From Methylocystis parvus OBBP (GTDB taxonomy: Bacteria > Pseudomonadota > Alphaproteobacteria > Rhizobiales > Beijerinckiaceae): a stretch of DNA of 64,000 nt. Location of the stretch: positions 1,798,001 through 1,862,000 of the forward strand of contig NZ_CP092968.1 in assembly GCF_027571405.1 (NCBI RefSeq). Direction: 5' to 3'. Shown piece by piece: positions 27,971-35,287 of the stretch. The position numbers and the translations under genes were made by a program. Every line of letters begins with the position of its first letter. Positions within the stretch are counted from its first letter, which is position 1. The notes under the pieces were generated by a model. The model searched no databases. It was not told the origin of the DNA and saw nothing but the letters and a program-made list of their open reading frames with translations.

Positions 27971-28052
27971 CGTCATTGCGAGCGAAGCGAAGCAATCCAG
28001 AGTCGAGACGCGGCCCCTGGATTGCTTCGTCGCTTCGCTCCTCGCAATGACG
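27971..28052. repeat. REP-like dyad repeat, copy 1
   Basis: Two arms related by inversion: 27971-28000 (starting CGTCATTGCGAGCGAAGCGA) and 28017-28052 (ending TCCTCGCAATGACG), each containing an AAGCAATCCAG / CTGGATTGCTT core. The centre is about 16 bp. A second copy of the same family is at 51331-51412. It lies between ettA and a hypothetical gene. Confidence 0.85.
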
Positions 28053-28104
28053 ACGTTATCGTGAATGCGCTTTTGAGAACGCGCCCAAGCCACGCCGGCT
28101 GACT

Positions 28105-28653
28105 TTAGACGCGCAGTTCCGATATCGCGGCCCGTATGGCGTCAATTCCGTAGCGCTCGACGAGTTCAGCTAGCAGAGCCACTGGTACCTTGTCTTCCGG
28201 GTCTTCCAACCCTTCCTCAAGCTCTTCAATGCATAGAGCGGCGCGGGGTCGGAGAAAACTCTCAATTTCGTCTTTTCGTATTCGTTTCGCTTCCCGCTGG
28301 CTTGGCGTGAGGGTCGGCTCCATCGCTTGCCACGTTTCCACATGGGTGCGGGTGTCAATTCGCTGGCCGTTCGGGGCTCGCGCTTCTATTGCACAACGAA
28401 TTTGCGAAGGCGGCGTAGCCAACATTTGCTCAATACCATCAAGGATATCTCTGACGGTTTGTCGCGGACGCCGCGGCAATACAGACGGCGATATTATCCG
28501 TCTCGTGAATATCTTGTCGTCACGAACCTGCCGACCGTTCGCGGAAACTAAGACGAACTTCGAGCCGTAGGGTACGCGAAGATACTTGCATAAGCGCTGT
28601 GAAAACTCCGCCCAAGTAGACCTTTTCGGAAACCGACGGTAGATATTCGACAT
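28105..28653 (-). CDS. Hypothetical protein of low GC, possibly acquired
   Basis: A 182-residue soluble, basic protein starting MSNIYRRFPKRSTWAEF, with a C-terminal helical region LLAELVERYGIDAIRAAISE. I recognise no family. Base composition and codon use are visibly poorer in GC than the neighbours. The ATG at 28653 is chosen because GGAGAAG lies 5 nt upstream; an in-frame ATG at 28674 lies inside a 19-bp palindrome. The gene lies between a dispersed repeat and another gene of unknown function, which suits an acquired island. The palindrome hints at autoregulation. Confidence 0.65.
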   Translation of the reverse strand: MSNIYRRFPKRSTWAEFSQRLCKYLRVPYGSKFVLVSANGRQVRDDKIFTRRIISPSVLPRRPRQTVRDILDGIEQMLATPPSQIRCAIEARAPNGQRIDTRTHVETWQAMEPTLTPSQREAKRIRKDEIESFLRPRAALCIEELEEGLEDPEDKVPVALLAELVERYGIDAIRAAISELRV

Positions 28654-28667
28654 CACGCTTCTCCGTA

Positions 28668-28686
28668 GTGACATTCATAATGTCAC
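28668..28686 (-). promoter_or_regulatory. 19-bp palindrome at the start of the hypothetical gene
   Basis: GTGACATT-CAT-AATGTCAC: perfect 8-bp arms with a 3-nt centre, 15-33 bp before the chosen ATG at 28653. It also contains the alternative ATG. It could be an operator or a small hairpin over the ribosome site. Confidence 0.5.
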
Positions 28687-28799
28687 CCGGCACATAATTT
28701 TTGCCAATGCCGATTGCGTCAAATAGCCCCCCGTGTCGCCGCGCACAGCATCCGCTCGAGGCTCGCTTTATTCTCCGTCACGCAACAAGAGCGCGCGAC

Positions 28800-29750
28800 G
28801 TGAAACAGAAAACCTCAAACCCCTTCCTCTGGCTCCCCGGCCAAGGCCCGGACGACGCGGCGCTCTCCCGCCTCCATGCGCATTTCCCCCGCCCCCGCGC
28901 GCCCATGCGCGGCGCCTATGTGATGAGCGGCGAGCGCGCGACGTTCGATACCGACGACAACCCGCGCGGCGCGCTCTTCGACATCGCCAGCGCGACATGC
29001 AGCTTCGGCGAAGACCGCGAATGGATCGACTGGTTTCATTACCTGCTCGCCGACGAAACGGCCTTCGCCATGCGCGCGGGCGCACTCGAAAGACCGCTGG
29101 TCGAAGCGCTGGCGACGGCTTTCTTCGCCATCTACCCCGAAGGTGTGACGCGCGAACCCTATCGCGGCTTCGAGCGCGACGCGCTCAATACGTTCGGCCG
29201 CGCGATCATGGGCATGAATTGCTGGGCAGAGGGATGCATCCGGCGCGGCGAAGCGCTTTGCCGGGAAGAAACCCAGTGGGGAACATGGGGCTGGGGAGAG
29301 CCAAGCGGAGATCTCTCGGCGTCCTTGTTCTTCTGCCTCAAATATCTCGCGCCCGAAGAAATCCGCCCCTGGCTCGCATCCGCGCTGTCGATCGAAGATC
29401 GCTACTGGCGCGCGCAGCTTATGGCCTTCTTTGTCGGCGTCCATGACATGCTGAGAGGAAGCTTGCAGCAGCCGGCGCAGCTCGCGGATGCGCGGCCGCC
29501 CGTCGCCTGGGAGAATTCCTTTCTTCTGACGGGCGTCTATTACGGCGCCTTCGACAAGCCGCCTGCGCCTTTCCTGCCGGAGGAGAAATGCGAGGCGGCG
29601 CGCGACGCCGTCACGGCCTTTTTCAACGATGAGATCTATCTCGCCTGGCTTTACGCCATCGCGGAGGATGAAGCGCTGGAGACGGAGCTTGCGACCGTTC
29701 CGGAGCAGTTCCGTACGATGTATCTGCCTTCGCCAGGGAAAAACGCCTAG
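28800..29750 (+). CDS. Hypothetical protein, unknown family
   Basis: A 316-residue protein from a GTG at 28800 (AAGAG upstream); the first in-frame ATG after a poor leader is much further upstream and lacks a ribosome site. The sequence is soluble and mixed, rich in aromatic residues: CWAEGCIRRGEALC, TQWGTWGWGEPSGD, FFVGVHDMLRG. There is no signal peptide or membrane helix. I do not recognise the family. Codon use is like the core genome. It ends 2 bp from the convergent DUF3175 gene. Confidence 0.7.
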   Translation: MKQKTSNPFLWLPGQGPDDAALSRLHAHFPRPRAPMRGAYVMSGERATFDTDDNPRGALFDIASATCSFGEDREWIDWFHYLLADETAFAMRAGALERPLVEALATAFFAIYPEGVTREPYRGFERDALNTFGRAIMGMNCWAEGCIRRGEALCREETQWGTWGWGEPSGDLSASLFFCLKYLAPEEIRPWLASALSIEDRYWRAQLMAFFVGVHDMLRGSLQQPAQLADARPPVAWENSFLLTGVYYGAFDKPPAPFLPEEKCEAARDAVTAFFNDEIYLAWLYAIAEDEALETELATVPEQFRTMYLPSPGKNA

Positions 29751-29752
29751 CG

Positions 29753-30040
29753 CTATCCGCGCTCCACGCCATACAATTTGCGCAACTCGGCCTTCGACGC
29801 CTCCAGCACGCTGCGTCGCTCTTTCGACAGGCCTTTGCCGGCGCGATTGATGTAAAAGGTCAGCATCGACATGGCGGAGCGGAAGGGCGTCGCCTTTCTG
29901 CGCGCGCTCGCTTCGGCGGAGCTTTTCAGCGAGAGCGCAATCGCTTTCGGATCGTCGAAGGTGAAGACCCCTCGCTCGAGGTCGAGCGCATTGCTCCGCC
30001 GCGTCACGTCTTGCGACCATTTCGACTTACGCGCGGCCAT
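29753..30040 (-). CDS. DUF3175 domain protein
   Basis: A 95-residue, Lys/Arg-rich protein: KWSQDVTRRSNALDLERGVF near the start, then AMSMLTFYINRAGKGLSKERR. This is the DUF3175 pattern found widely in proteobacteria; no function known. An inverted repeat with a T-run on this strand lies upstream (30123-30148). Confidence 0.85.
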   Translation of the reverse strand: MAARKSKWSQDVTRRSNALDLERGVFTFDDPKAIALSLKSSAEASARRKATPFRSAMSMLTFYINRAGKGLSKERRSVLEASKAELRKLYGVERG

Positions 30041-30368
30041 GAGGCTTCTCCCTCGAAAGCAGGTAGAGCGCGCCGGCGGAATATGGAGCGGACCGAACAG
30101 GTCTCGCCCGCCGAGACGAAAAGGCCCGGCCGTTGTCGCGGCCGGGCCGATTGGACCTGAAAGCGCTCCTGAAAAAGCCCCGCTGACTTTCGCCCCTGAA
30201 ACAACTGCATCGAACGCGCTTAAAGTGACCCTTTCTTAACCCTCCGTCGGTGCGGCCGCGCACAGACCGGCGCCTCCCGCGAACCCTACCGCCACGATTT
30301 CGCCATGTCGCCATGGCGATTTACGATGAACGTATTTGTCGGGGCGCATTGAGGGGAAACATTAACAG
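30041..30368. other. Intergenic region upstream of DUF3175 and the SLT lipoprotein gene
   Basis: The 328 bp separate divergent genes. They hold a 9-bp GC stem-loop with a T-tract on the minus strand (see next entry). Otherwise I see no RNA gene or small ORF, and no promoter that I would call. Confidence 0.45.
30115..30148 (-). terminator. Minus-strand terminator-like hairpin ahead of the DUF3175 gene
   Basis: GGCCCGGCC (30123-30131) and GGCCGGGCC (30140-30148) make a perfect 9-bp stem; TTTTCGTC follows on the minus strand. It lies upstream of DUF3175, not after a known gene, so it may end a short transcript or attenuate DUF3175. Confidence 0.5.
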
Positions 30369-30866
30369 ATGAAATCAACTGCTTGCGCCGCAGTCTTGGC
30401 GACTCTCGTCCTCGCCGGATGCTCACAGACAGGGCAGCCGGTGGCGTCCGCGCCGGAATCCTATGTCAACGAGCCGCGGACGGACGCGAATCTCGAAGGA
30501 AAAGACGGACTCCACGCCCGCATCTCCCACTACGCCCGGCTGTACGACATTCCGGAGTCGCTCATCCACCGTTCGGTGCGTCGCGAGAGCAATTACAACC
30601 CGGCCGCGCGCAACGGTCCCTATTGGGGCCTCATGCAGATCCGGCACGATACGGCCAGGGGCATGGGTTATAAGGGCCCCGCGAACGGCCTGCTCGACGC
30701 CGAGACAAATCTCGCCTACGCGGTTCCCTATCTCGCCAACGCCTACAAGCTTTCGGGCGGCAGCGAAGCGCGCGCGATCCAGCTCTATGCCGGCGGCTAT
30801 TATTATGAAGCGAAGCGCCGCGGCATGCTCGGCCTCCTGCACAAGGAAGCGCTGAACGCGGAATGA
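30369..30866 (+). CDS. Lytic transglycosylase lipoprotein (SLT domain)
   Basis: A 165-residue protein. A lipobox LAGC at residues 17-20 predicts a lipoprotein. The SLT motifs are RRESNYNPAARNGPYWGLMQI, holding the catalytic Glu, then ARGMGYKGPANGLLDAETNLAYAVPYLANAY (cited in parts) and YAGGYYYEAKR. It cleaves glycan strands of peptidoglycan; short single-domain SLT lipoproteins are common in rhizobia. Terminator downstream at 30883. Confidence 0.9.
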   Translation: MKSTACAAVLATLVLAGCSQTGQPVASAPESYVNEPRTDANLEGKDGLHARISHYARLYDIPESLIHRSVRRESNYNPAARNGPYWGLMQIRHDTARGMGYKGPANGLLDAETNLAYAVPYLANAYKLSGGSEARAIQLYAGGYYYEAKRRGMLGLLHKEALNAE

Positions 30867-30882
30867 TTCGCGCGCCGCGCTT

Positions 30883-30912
30883 CGCCGCTCGCAGCTCTTT
30901 GCGAGCGGCTTC
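30883..30912 (+). terminator. Hairpin terminator between SLT lipoprotein gene and lptA
   Basis: A perfect 10-bp stem, GCCGCTCGCA (30883-30892) and TGCGAGCGGC (30899-30908), with a 6-nt loop and TTCTTA after it. It lies between convergent genes and can serve the plus-strand gene. Confidence 0.75.
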
Positions 30913-31452
30913 TTACTGCTTCGCGGAACCGGGTAGGAAGGTCGAGCGCACGCGGCCTCCTTGGGCGCCCCCGCCCTGTATGCTCGCCACGCCGCTCGTC
31001 ACGTCATAAACGAGCCGGTCGCCCTTCACGATATTATCGCCCTGAGTCAGCGTGACATTGCCCGAGAGGAAAACCTTGTTCTCGGCCTTGTCATAGCTGC
31101 CATGGTCGCCCGTGCCGATCTGATCCTTGGATACGAGCGTCACGGGTCCGTCGGCCTCGATATGCTTCACGCGGTCATTGCTGGTCGCGCCGGACGCGAC
31201 GCCCTTGCCCTCCAGAAAGATCGTTATGCGCGAGGCCTTCAGGGTCGAAGGGCCGTTCGTCACGATGACGCTGCCCGAATAAATCAGCTTCTGTTCCTGG
31301 TCGAAATAATCGAGCTTGCCGGCGTCGATGTTCAACGGGTCCTTCGCCGTGGCGCCGGGCAATATGCCGCCCGAGCGGCCCTTGGCGTCGGCAGGGCCGG
31401 CGAGAACCGCGAGACTGGCGGCGATCGAGGCGTAAAATGTCAGGCGTTTCAT
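30913..31452 (-). CDS. lptA: LPS transport periplasmic protein LptA
   Basis: A 179-residue periplasmic protein that forms part of the lipopolysaccharide bridge from inner to outer membrane. A signal peptide (MKRLTFYASIAASLAVLAG) precedes the OstA/LptA domain: KLDYFDQEQKLIYSGSVIV, then VFLSGNVTLTQGDNIVKGD. The start at 31452 lies 7 bp after lptC. In most Hyphomicrobiales lptA is followed by lptB and rpoN; here it is followed by a terminator and a convergent gene. Confidence 0.93.
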   Translation of the reverse strand: MKRLTFYASIAASLAVLAGPADAKGRSGGILPGATAKDPLNIDAGKLDYFDQEQKLIYSGSVIVTNGPSTLKASRITIFLEGKGVASGATSNDRVKHIEADGPVTLVSKDQIGTGDHGSYDKAENKVFLSGNVTLTQGDNIVKGDRLVYDVTSGVASIQGGGAQGGRVRSTFLPGSAKQ

Positions 31453-31459
31453 CGTCTTC

Positions 31460-32293
31460 TCACTGCGCCGCGCGCAAGCCGTCCTGGGCCGCGCCGTTGT
31501 TTTGAGTTTCGCGCTCTCGAGTCTCGCCGCTCGCTTTGACGCTCGCTTGCGCGGCCTCATCCTCCCCATAGAGAATGGAATGGACATTGCCGGCGAAGGT
31601 GGCGCGGCGCTCCTTTTGCGAAAATTCCACCGTGTCGGCGACGACCTCGCCACCCTCGATCTTCAAGACGACCTTCTGGTCGGACGTCATGACGCTGGAT
31701 TTGAAATCCATCGCGGCGGCGGCCATGCGCATGTCGAAATTCTTCCCGTCGGAGACGCTGACGCCGCCGCTCAGCGTCGCCTTGTCGTTTTTCGTGCTGT
31801 AATTGGCCTTCGCGGCGGTCAGGACGATCGGATTTGCGCCTTCCGTCTCAACCCTCACATCAAGGCCGTCGAGATCGAAGACGTCCGGCGTCGAAATATC
31901 CTGAACGCCCACTTTGGCGCGAATTTCATAGGGCTTGCCGTCCTTGCGATAGCCGACGAGCTTCGGCGTCTCGATGACGATGCGCGTGCCCTTGAGCGCG
32001 ATGCGCGAGAGATTGAGATCGATGGGCAGGAAGCGCAGGGAGCTCGCCGCGAGGCCGAGCCCCACCAGAGCGACCGTCCCGCCGACGCCCCAGATGATCC
32101 AGCGCCGCAGCTGCGTGACGCGCGCCGTATGACGCAACGCCTCGGGAAAGGCGCTTTCGCGCCGGCCCGTGAGCGCGGCGAGCCTGTCCCGGCCGCCGCC
32201 GGACGGCGTTCCGGCGGGCGCGCCCTCGCCCCCCGCCGGACGGCGGGCGGTCGGCTTCACTGGCGTCGTGTCGGCGGCGCTGCCCTCGGTCAT
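31460..32293 (-). CDS. lptC: LPS export ABC transporter periplasmic protein LptC
   Basis: A 277-residue bitopic membrane protein. A long polar N-terminus precedes one membrane helix (about 66-84, IIWGVGGTVALVGLGLAAS), then the LptC/YrbK-type beta domain with KPYEIRAKVGVQDISTPDVF and KATLSGGVSVSDGKNFDM. It takes LPS from LptBFG and hands it to LptA. An LTPC gene next to an RNase D-like gene and lptA is typical of Hyphomicrobiales. Confidence 0.92.
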   Translation of the reverse strand: MTEGSAADTTPVKPTARRPAGGEGAPAGTPSGGGRDRLAALTGRRESAFPEALRHTARVTQLRRWIIWGVGGTVALVGLGLAASSLRFLPIDLNLSRIALKGTRIVIETPKLVGYRKDGKPYEIRAKVGVQDISTPDVFDLDGLDVRVETEGANPIVLTAAKANYSTKNDKATLSGGVSVSDGKNFDMRMAAAAMDFKSSVMTSDQKVVLKIEGGEVVADTVEFSQKERRATFAGNVHSILYGEDEAAQASVKASGETRERETQNNGAAQDGLRAAQ

Positions 32294-32335
32294 GGCGCAA
32301 TTATCGGGCTGCGGCGTGGCGAATTCGGGGCCAAC

Positions 32336-32950
32336 TCACTCATGCGAGAAAATGTCGATCTCCGGCCAGCCGGCGAGATCGAGCTGCGCCCGCGCGGGCA
32401 GAAAATCGAAGCAGGCCCAGGCGAGTTCGTTTCGCCCTTCGCGCGCCAGCATCGCGTCCAGCTTCTCCTTGAGCTGATGCAGATAAAGCACGTCCGAGGC
32501 GGCGTAGGCCTGCTGCGCGTCGGTCAGGTTCGCCGCGCCCCAATCCGAGGATTGCTGCTGCTTGGAGATTTCGATTCCCGCCAATTCCCGCACCAGATCC
32601 TTCAGCCCGTGGCGGTCGGTATAGGTGCGGGTGAGCTTGGACGCGATCTTGGTGCAATAGACCGGCGCCGGCATGAAACCGAAGGTTTTGGCCAGGATCG
32701 CCAGGTCGAAACGCGCGAAATGGAATAGCTTCAGTATGTTCGGATCAGCGAGAAGCTTTTCGAGATTGGGCGCGCGCGTCTGGCCCTTGGCGATCTGCAC
32801 GAGCTCCGCGTCGCCATTGCCGAAAGAGAGCTGCACGAGGCACAGCCGGTCTCTGTGGGGGTTCAGGCCCAGCGTTTCCGTGTCGATGGCGACGATGTTC
32901 GAAAGGGCGGCCTCCGCGGGGAGGTCGCCCTGATGCAGTCTGATGGCCAT
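32336..32950 (-). CDS. RNase D-like 3'-5' exonuclease
   Basis: A 204-residue DEDD-type exonuclease. The acidic residues lie in AIDTETLGLNP (Exo I), LFHFARFDLAIL (Exo II) and YAASDVLYLHQL (Exo III, with the DEDDy-type Tyr). It is only the catalytic domain; the HRDC domains of E. coli RNase D are missing, as is usual for this alphaproteobacterial subfamily next to lptC. Likely an RNA 3'-end trimming enzyme. Confidence 0.92.
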   Translation of the reverse strand: MAIRLHQGDLPAEAALSNIVAIDTETLGLNPHRDRLCLVQLSFGNGDAELVQIAKGQTRAPNLEKLLADPNILKLFHFARFDLAILAKTFGFMPAPVYCTKIASKLTRTYTDRHGLKDLVRELAGIEISKQQQSSDWGAANLTDAQQAYAASDVLYLHQLKEKLDAMLAREGRNELAWACFDFLPARAQLDLAGWPEIDIFSHE

Positions 32951-33022
32951 GGCGTCCGATTCGTTCCTGAATGCTTTCCGCTTATCCTATCCGAAAAACG
33001 GAAAGCTTGTCGAAAGGACCGG

Positions 33023-33286
33023 TTACTTCTTGCGCGGCGGCCGGCGCGGGGCCGGACCTGACACGAAAGGCTGTTCTCCGGCCTGGAGCCTGTCGCCCAC
33101 GAACCGCGCCCAGCCGATCAGCAATTCGCAGACGGAGGCGGTGATCGCCGCGTAGCGGAAATTGCGGTTCGCGGCCAGCGCCCGCAGGGAGAGACCGAGA
33201 TAATGGGCCTCCACAAGCGCCTGTTCGAGCTTCGCGCCGTCGCTTTCCGGCTCCCGGTCCGTCCCGGCTTCGTCAATCTCATTCAT
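33023..33286 (-). CDS. Hypothetical small protein
   Basis: An 87-residue protein starting MNEIDEAGTDREPE, with a helical centre (ALVEAHYLGLSLRALAANR and AITASVCELLIGWARF) and a basic C-terminus PRRPPRKK. No family recognised. GGGAG lies 8 nt upstream of the ATG at 33286. It is transcribed divergently from the TPR/TolB-like protein, with a dyad in the shared 141-bp gap. Confidence 0.65.
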   Translation of the reverse strand: MNEIDEAGTDREPESDGAKLEQALVEAHYLGLSLRALAANRNFRYAAITASVCELLIGWARFVGDRLQAGEQPFVSGPAPRRPPRKK

Positions 33287-33379
33287 ATATTCAGCTCCCA
33301 ACACGGCGCGCGAGGCGCGACGCTCGTTTCGACGAAGGCGAGATTGTCGTAGGCTCGGCGGGATGACAGGCACGTACCA

Positions 33380-33404
33380 GGCGTTAACATGTGACTGTAA
33401 CGCC
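33380..33404. promoter_or_regulatory. Dyad in the divergent gap before the TPR/TolB-like gene
   Basis: GGCGTTA (33380-33386) and TAACGCC (33398-33404) are perfect 7-bp inverted arms with an 11-bp spacer. They lie 23-48 bp before the TTG start at 33428 and about 95 bp before the start of the divergent gene. The spacing of the arms suits a dimeric regulator. Confidence 0.45.
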
Positions 33405-33427
33405 ATGATTGTTCAGGAGCGTCGCAT

Positions 33428-35131
33428 TTGAGTCGAATTGTCCCGAATGGACAGGCGCTTAAACTCGCCGTGCTGGAGGAGCTGCATCGGGCGTTCGACA
33501 GCGGCCTCGACGGGGCGAGCGAGCGCCAGCGCGCGCTCCTCTCCTATCTCGTGACGGAGGAGCTCGAGGGCCGGGGGGAGCGCGTCAAGGCCTATTCGAT
33601 CGCGACGGAAGTCTTTAGCCGACCAAATGATTTTGATCCGCAGCAAGACAGCATCGTCCGCGTCGAAGCAGGACGGTTGCGCCAGGCGCTGGAGCGCTAT
33701 TATTTGACCGAAGGCAAAAACGCCTCGATCGTCATCTCCATTCCCAAGGGCCAGTATCGCCCCGTCTTCACGCCGGCGCCGGCCCTCGAGGCGGCGATTC
33801 CGGCGGCGGAAGTCGCCGCCGCCAAACGCGGCTCCGGCCGAGCATTTCTCCTGATTGGGTTAACCCTGGCTGTCGCTATCGCCGGCGCCGCAGCCTGGCG
33901 ATTCCTCGTCATGGCCCCGCCGCCCCTCGCGGCCGGCGCCCGCAGCCCGATCGTCGCCGTCGCCCCCTTCGAATGGCATGCGGACAAAGAAGGGCAGGAA
34001 TTTATCGCCGGCGGCCTGCAAGCCGATCTGGCCGACGTCCTCTCCGACTATCAGTGGATGACCGTGATCCCGCTCAATGACGAGACGTCGGCCGGCGCGA
34101 TGGATGGGGGCGCCAAGCCGGACTTCACCGTCCGCGCCTCGCTGCGGCTGATCTCCGATCAGGTCAAGGCGACCGTTCTGCTCCTCGACGGCCGGACCAA
34201 CGCCGTACGCTGGACCAACCGCTACGAAATGCGCCTTTCCGCCGGAGACGTGATGGCGATGCAGCGGGACCTCGTCGCGAAAATCGGCCGCGACGTCGGC
34301 AATCCCTTCGGAATCGTCGCGGATATTGCAAGAGTGCAGGCTGACGCCATTCAGGCCTCAAGCGACGAAGCGCTGTCCTGCCAACTGCGCGCCTTCCATT
34401 ACTGGAAAACCTTCAAATCGCAGGACTATGCGCCGGCATGGCGCTGCTTCGCGGCGGCCGAGGCGCGAGGACCGCTCGACGCCGAGACCCTGTCCATCGG
34501 CGCTCTTCTGACGCTCGACCCGCATAATTTCCGCCTGAGCGACTTCTCGCTGCCGGAGGCGCGGGCCCGGGCGAGCGACATGGCCGCCCGGGCCGCGAGC
34601 ATGAATGACACGGACTTCCTGGCGCGCGTCGCTCAATACGCGTCGTCGCTCTGCGCCGGCGACGTCGAGGCGTTTCGGGCGCAAGCGCGCGAAACGATCG
34701 AGCGATTTCCGAACAACCCCCTGGCGCTCGCGGATGTCGGAGCCCGTTTCGTTCTCGGTTCCGGGGATTATGCCGAAGGCGTCGCGCTGATCGAGAAAGC
34801 CCGCGCCATCGCCGCCGATCTGACGCCGACCGATACGATCGCCGTCACTATCGATGCGATGCGCCGGGGCGAATATGACGACCGGCCGCGTCTGCGCCGG
34901 GCGGCGTCCCGCACCGACTCGACGATCATCCTCACTGTCGAGCTGGCGCTCGCCGCGGCCCGCGGCGATTATGAGCGCGTCTCGGGCATAAGAGCGCGAC
35001 TGTCCGATCTCGGGCTCGCCGATCAGCGGCGCATCGGGGAGGCGCTGGACGCGACCTGCTGGTCGCAGAATATTCGCGACCTCGTGAAATCCAAGGTGAC
35101 GCTCGCCTTCACGGAGGCGCGCGCCCATTAA
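33428..35131 (+). CDS. Membrane protein with rhizobial-type N-terminal regulatory domain and TPR-like C-terminus
   Basis: A 567-residue protein. Residues 1-115 have the pattern RVKAYSIATEVFSRPNDFD, then VRVEAGRLRQALERYY and SIPKGQYRPVF, a domain shared with many rhizobial adenylate-cyclase-like and TPR proteins. A membrane helix lies at about 138-160, followed by a TolB-like segment and a helical TPR-like region. The role is unknown; signalling is inferred from relatives. The start is TTG (33428), with AGGAG upstream. The region before the start holds a 25-bp dyad. Confidence 0.8.
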   Translation: MSRIVPNGQALKLAVLEELHRAFDSGLDGASERQRALLSYLVTEELEGRGERVKAYSIATEVFSRPNDFDPQQDSIVRVEAGRLRQALERYYLTEGKNASIVISIPKGQYRPVFTPAPALEAAIPAAEVAAAKRGSGRAFLLIGLTLAVAIAGAAAWRFLVMAPPPLAAGARSPIVAVAPFEWHADKEGQEFIAGGLQADLADVLSDYQWMTVIPLNDETSAGAMDGGAKPDFTVRASLRLISDQVKATVLLLDGRTNAVRWTNRYEMRLSAGDVMAMQRDLVAKIGRDVGNPFGIVADIARVQADAIQASSDEALSCQLRAFHYWKTFKSQDYAPAWRCFAAAEARGPLDAETLSIGALLTLDPHNFRLSDFSLPEARARASDMAARAASMNDTDFLARVAQYASSLCAGDVEAFRAQARETIERFPNNPLALADVGARFVLGSGDYAEGVALIEKARAIAADLTPTDTIAVTIDAMRRGEYDDRPRLRRAASRTDSTIILTVELALAAARGDYERVSGIRARLSDLGLADQRRIGEALDATCWSQNIRDLVKSKVTLAFTEARAH

Positions 35132-35287
35132 TCCTGCTTCGCGAAAACCGACCTAATTTGCAGTAAACTGCCCTTCCGGCGCGGCGTCTCCCGCAGAGCC
35201 GTCCGGCGGCGCGTCAACAGCGCCCCTTGCTTCGCGGGCAAGGCGGGCTCACTCTTGCTGCAGCGCAGCGAACAACGGAACCAACGC

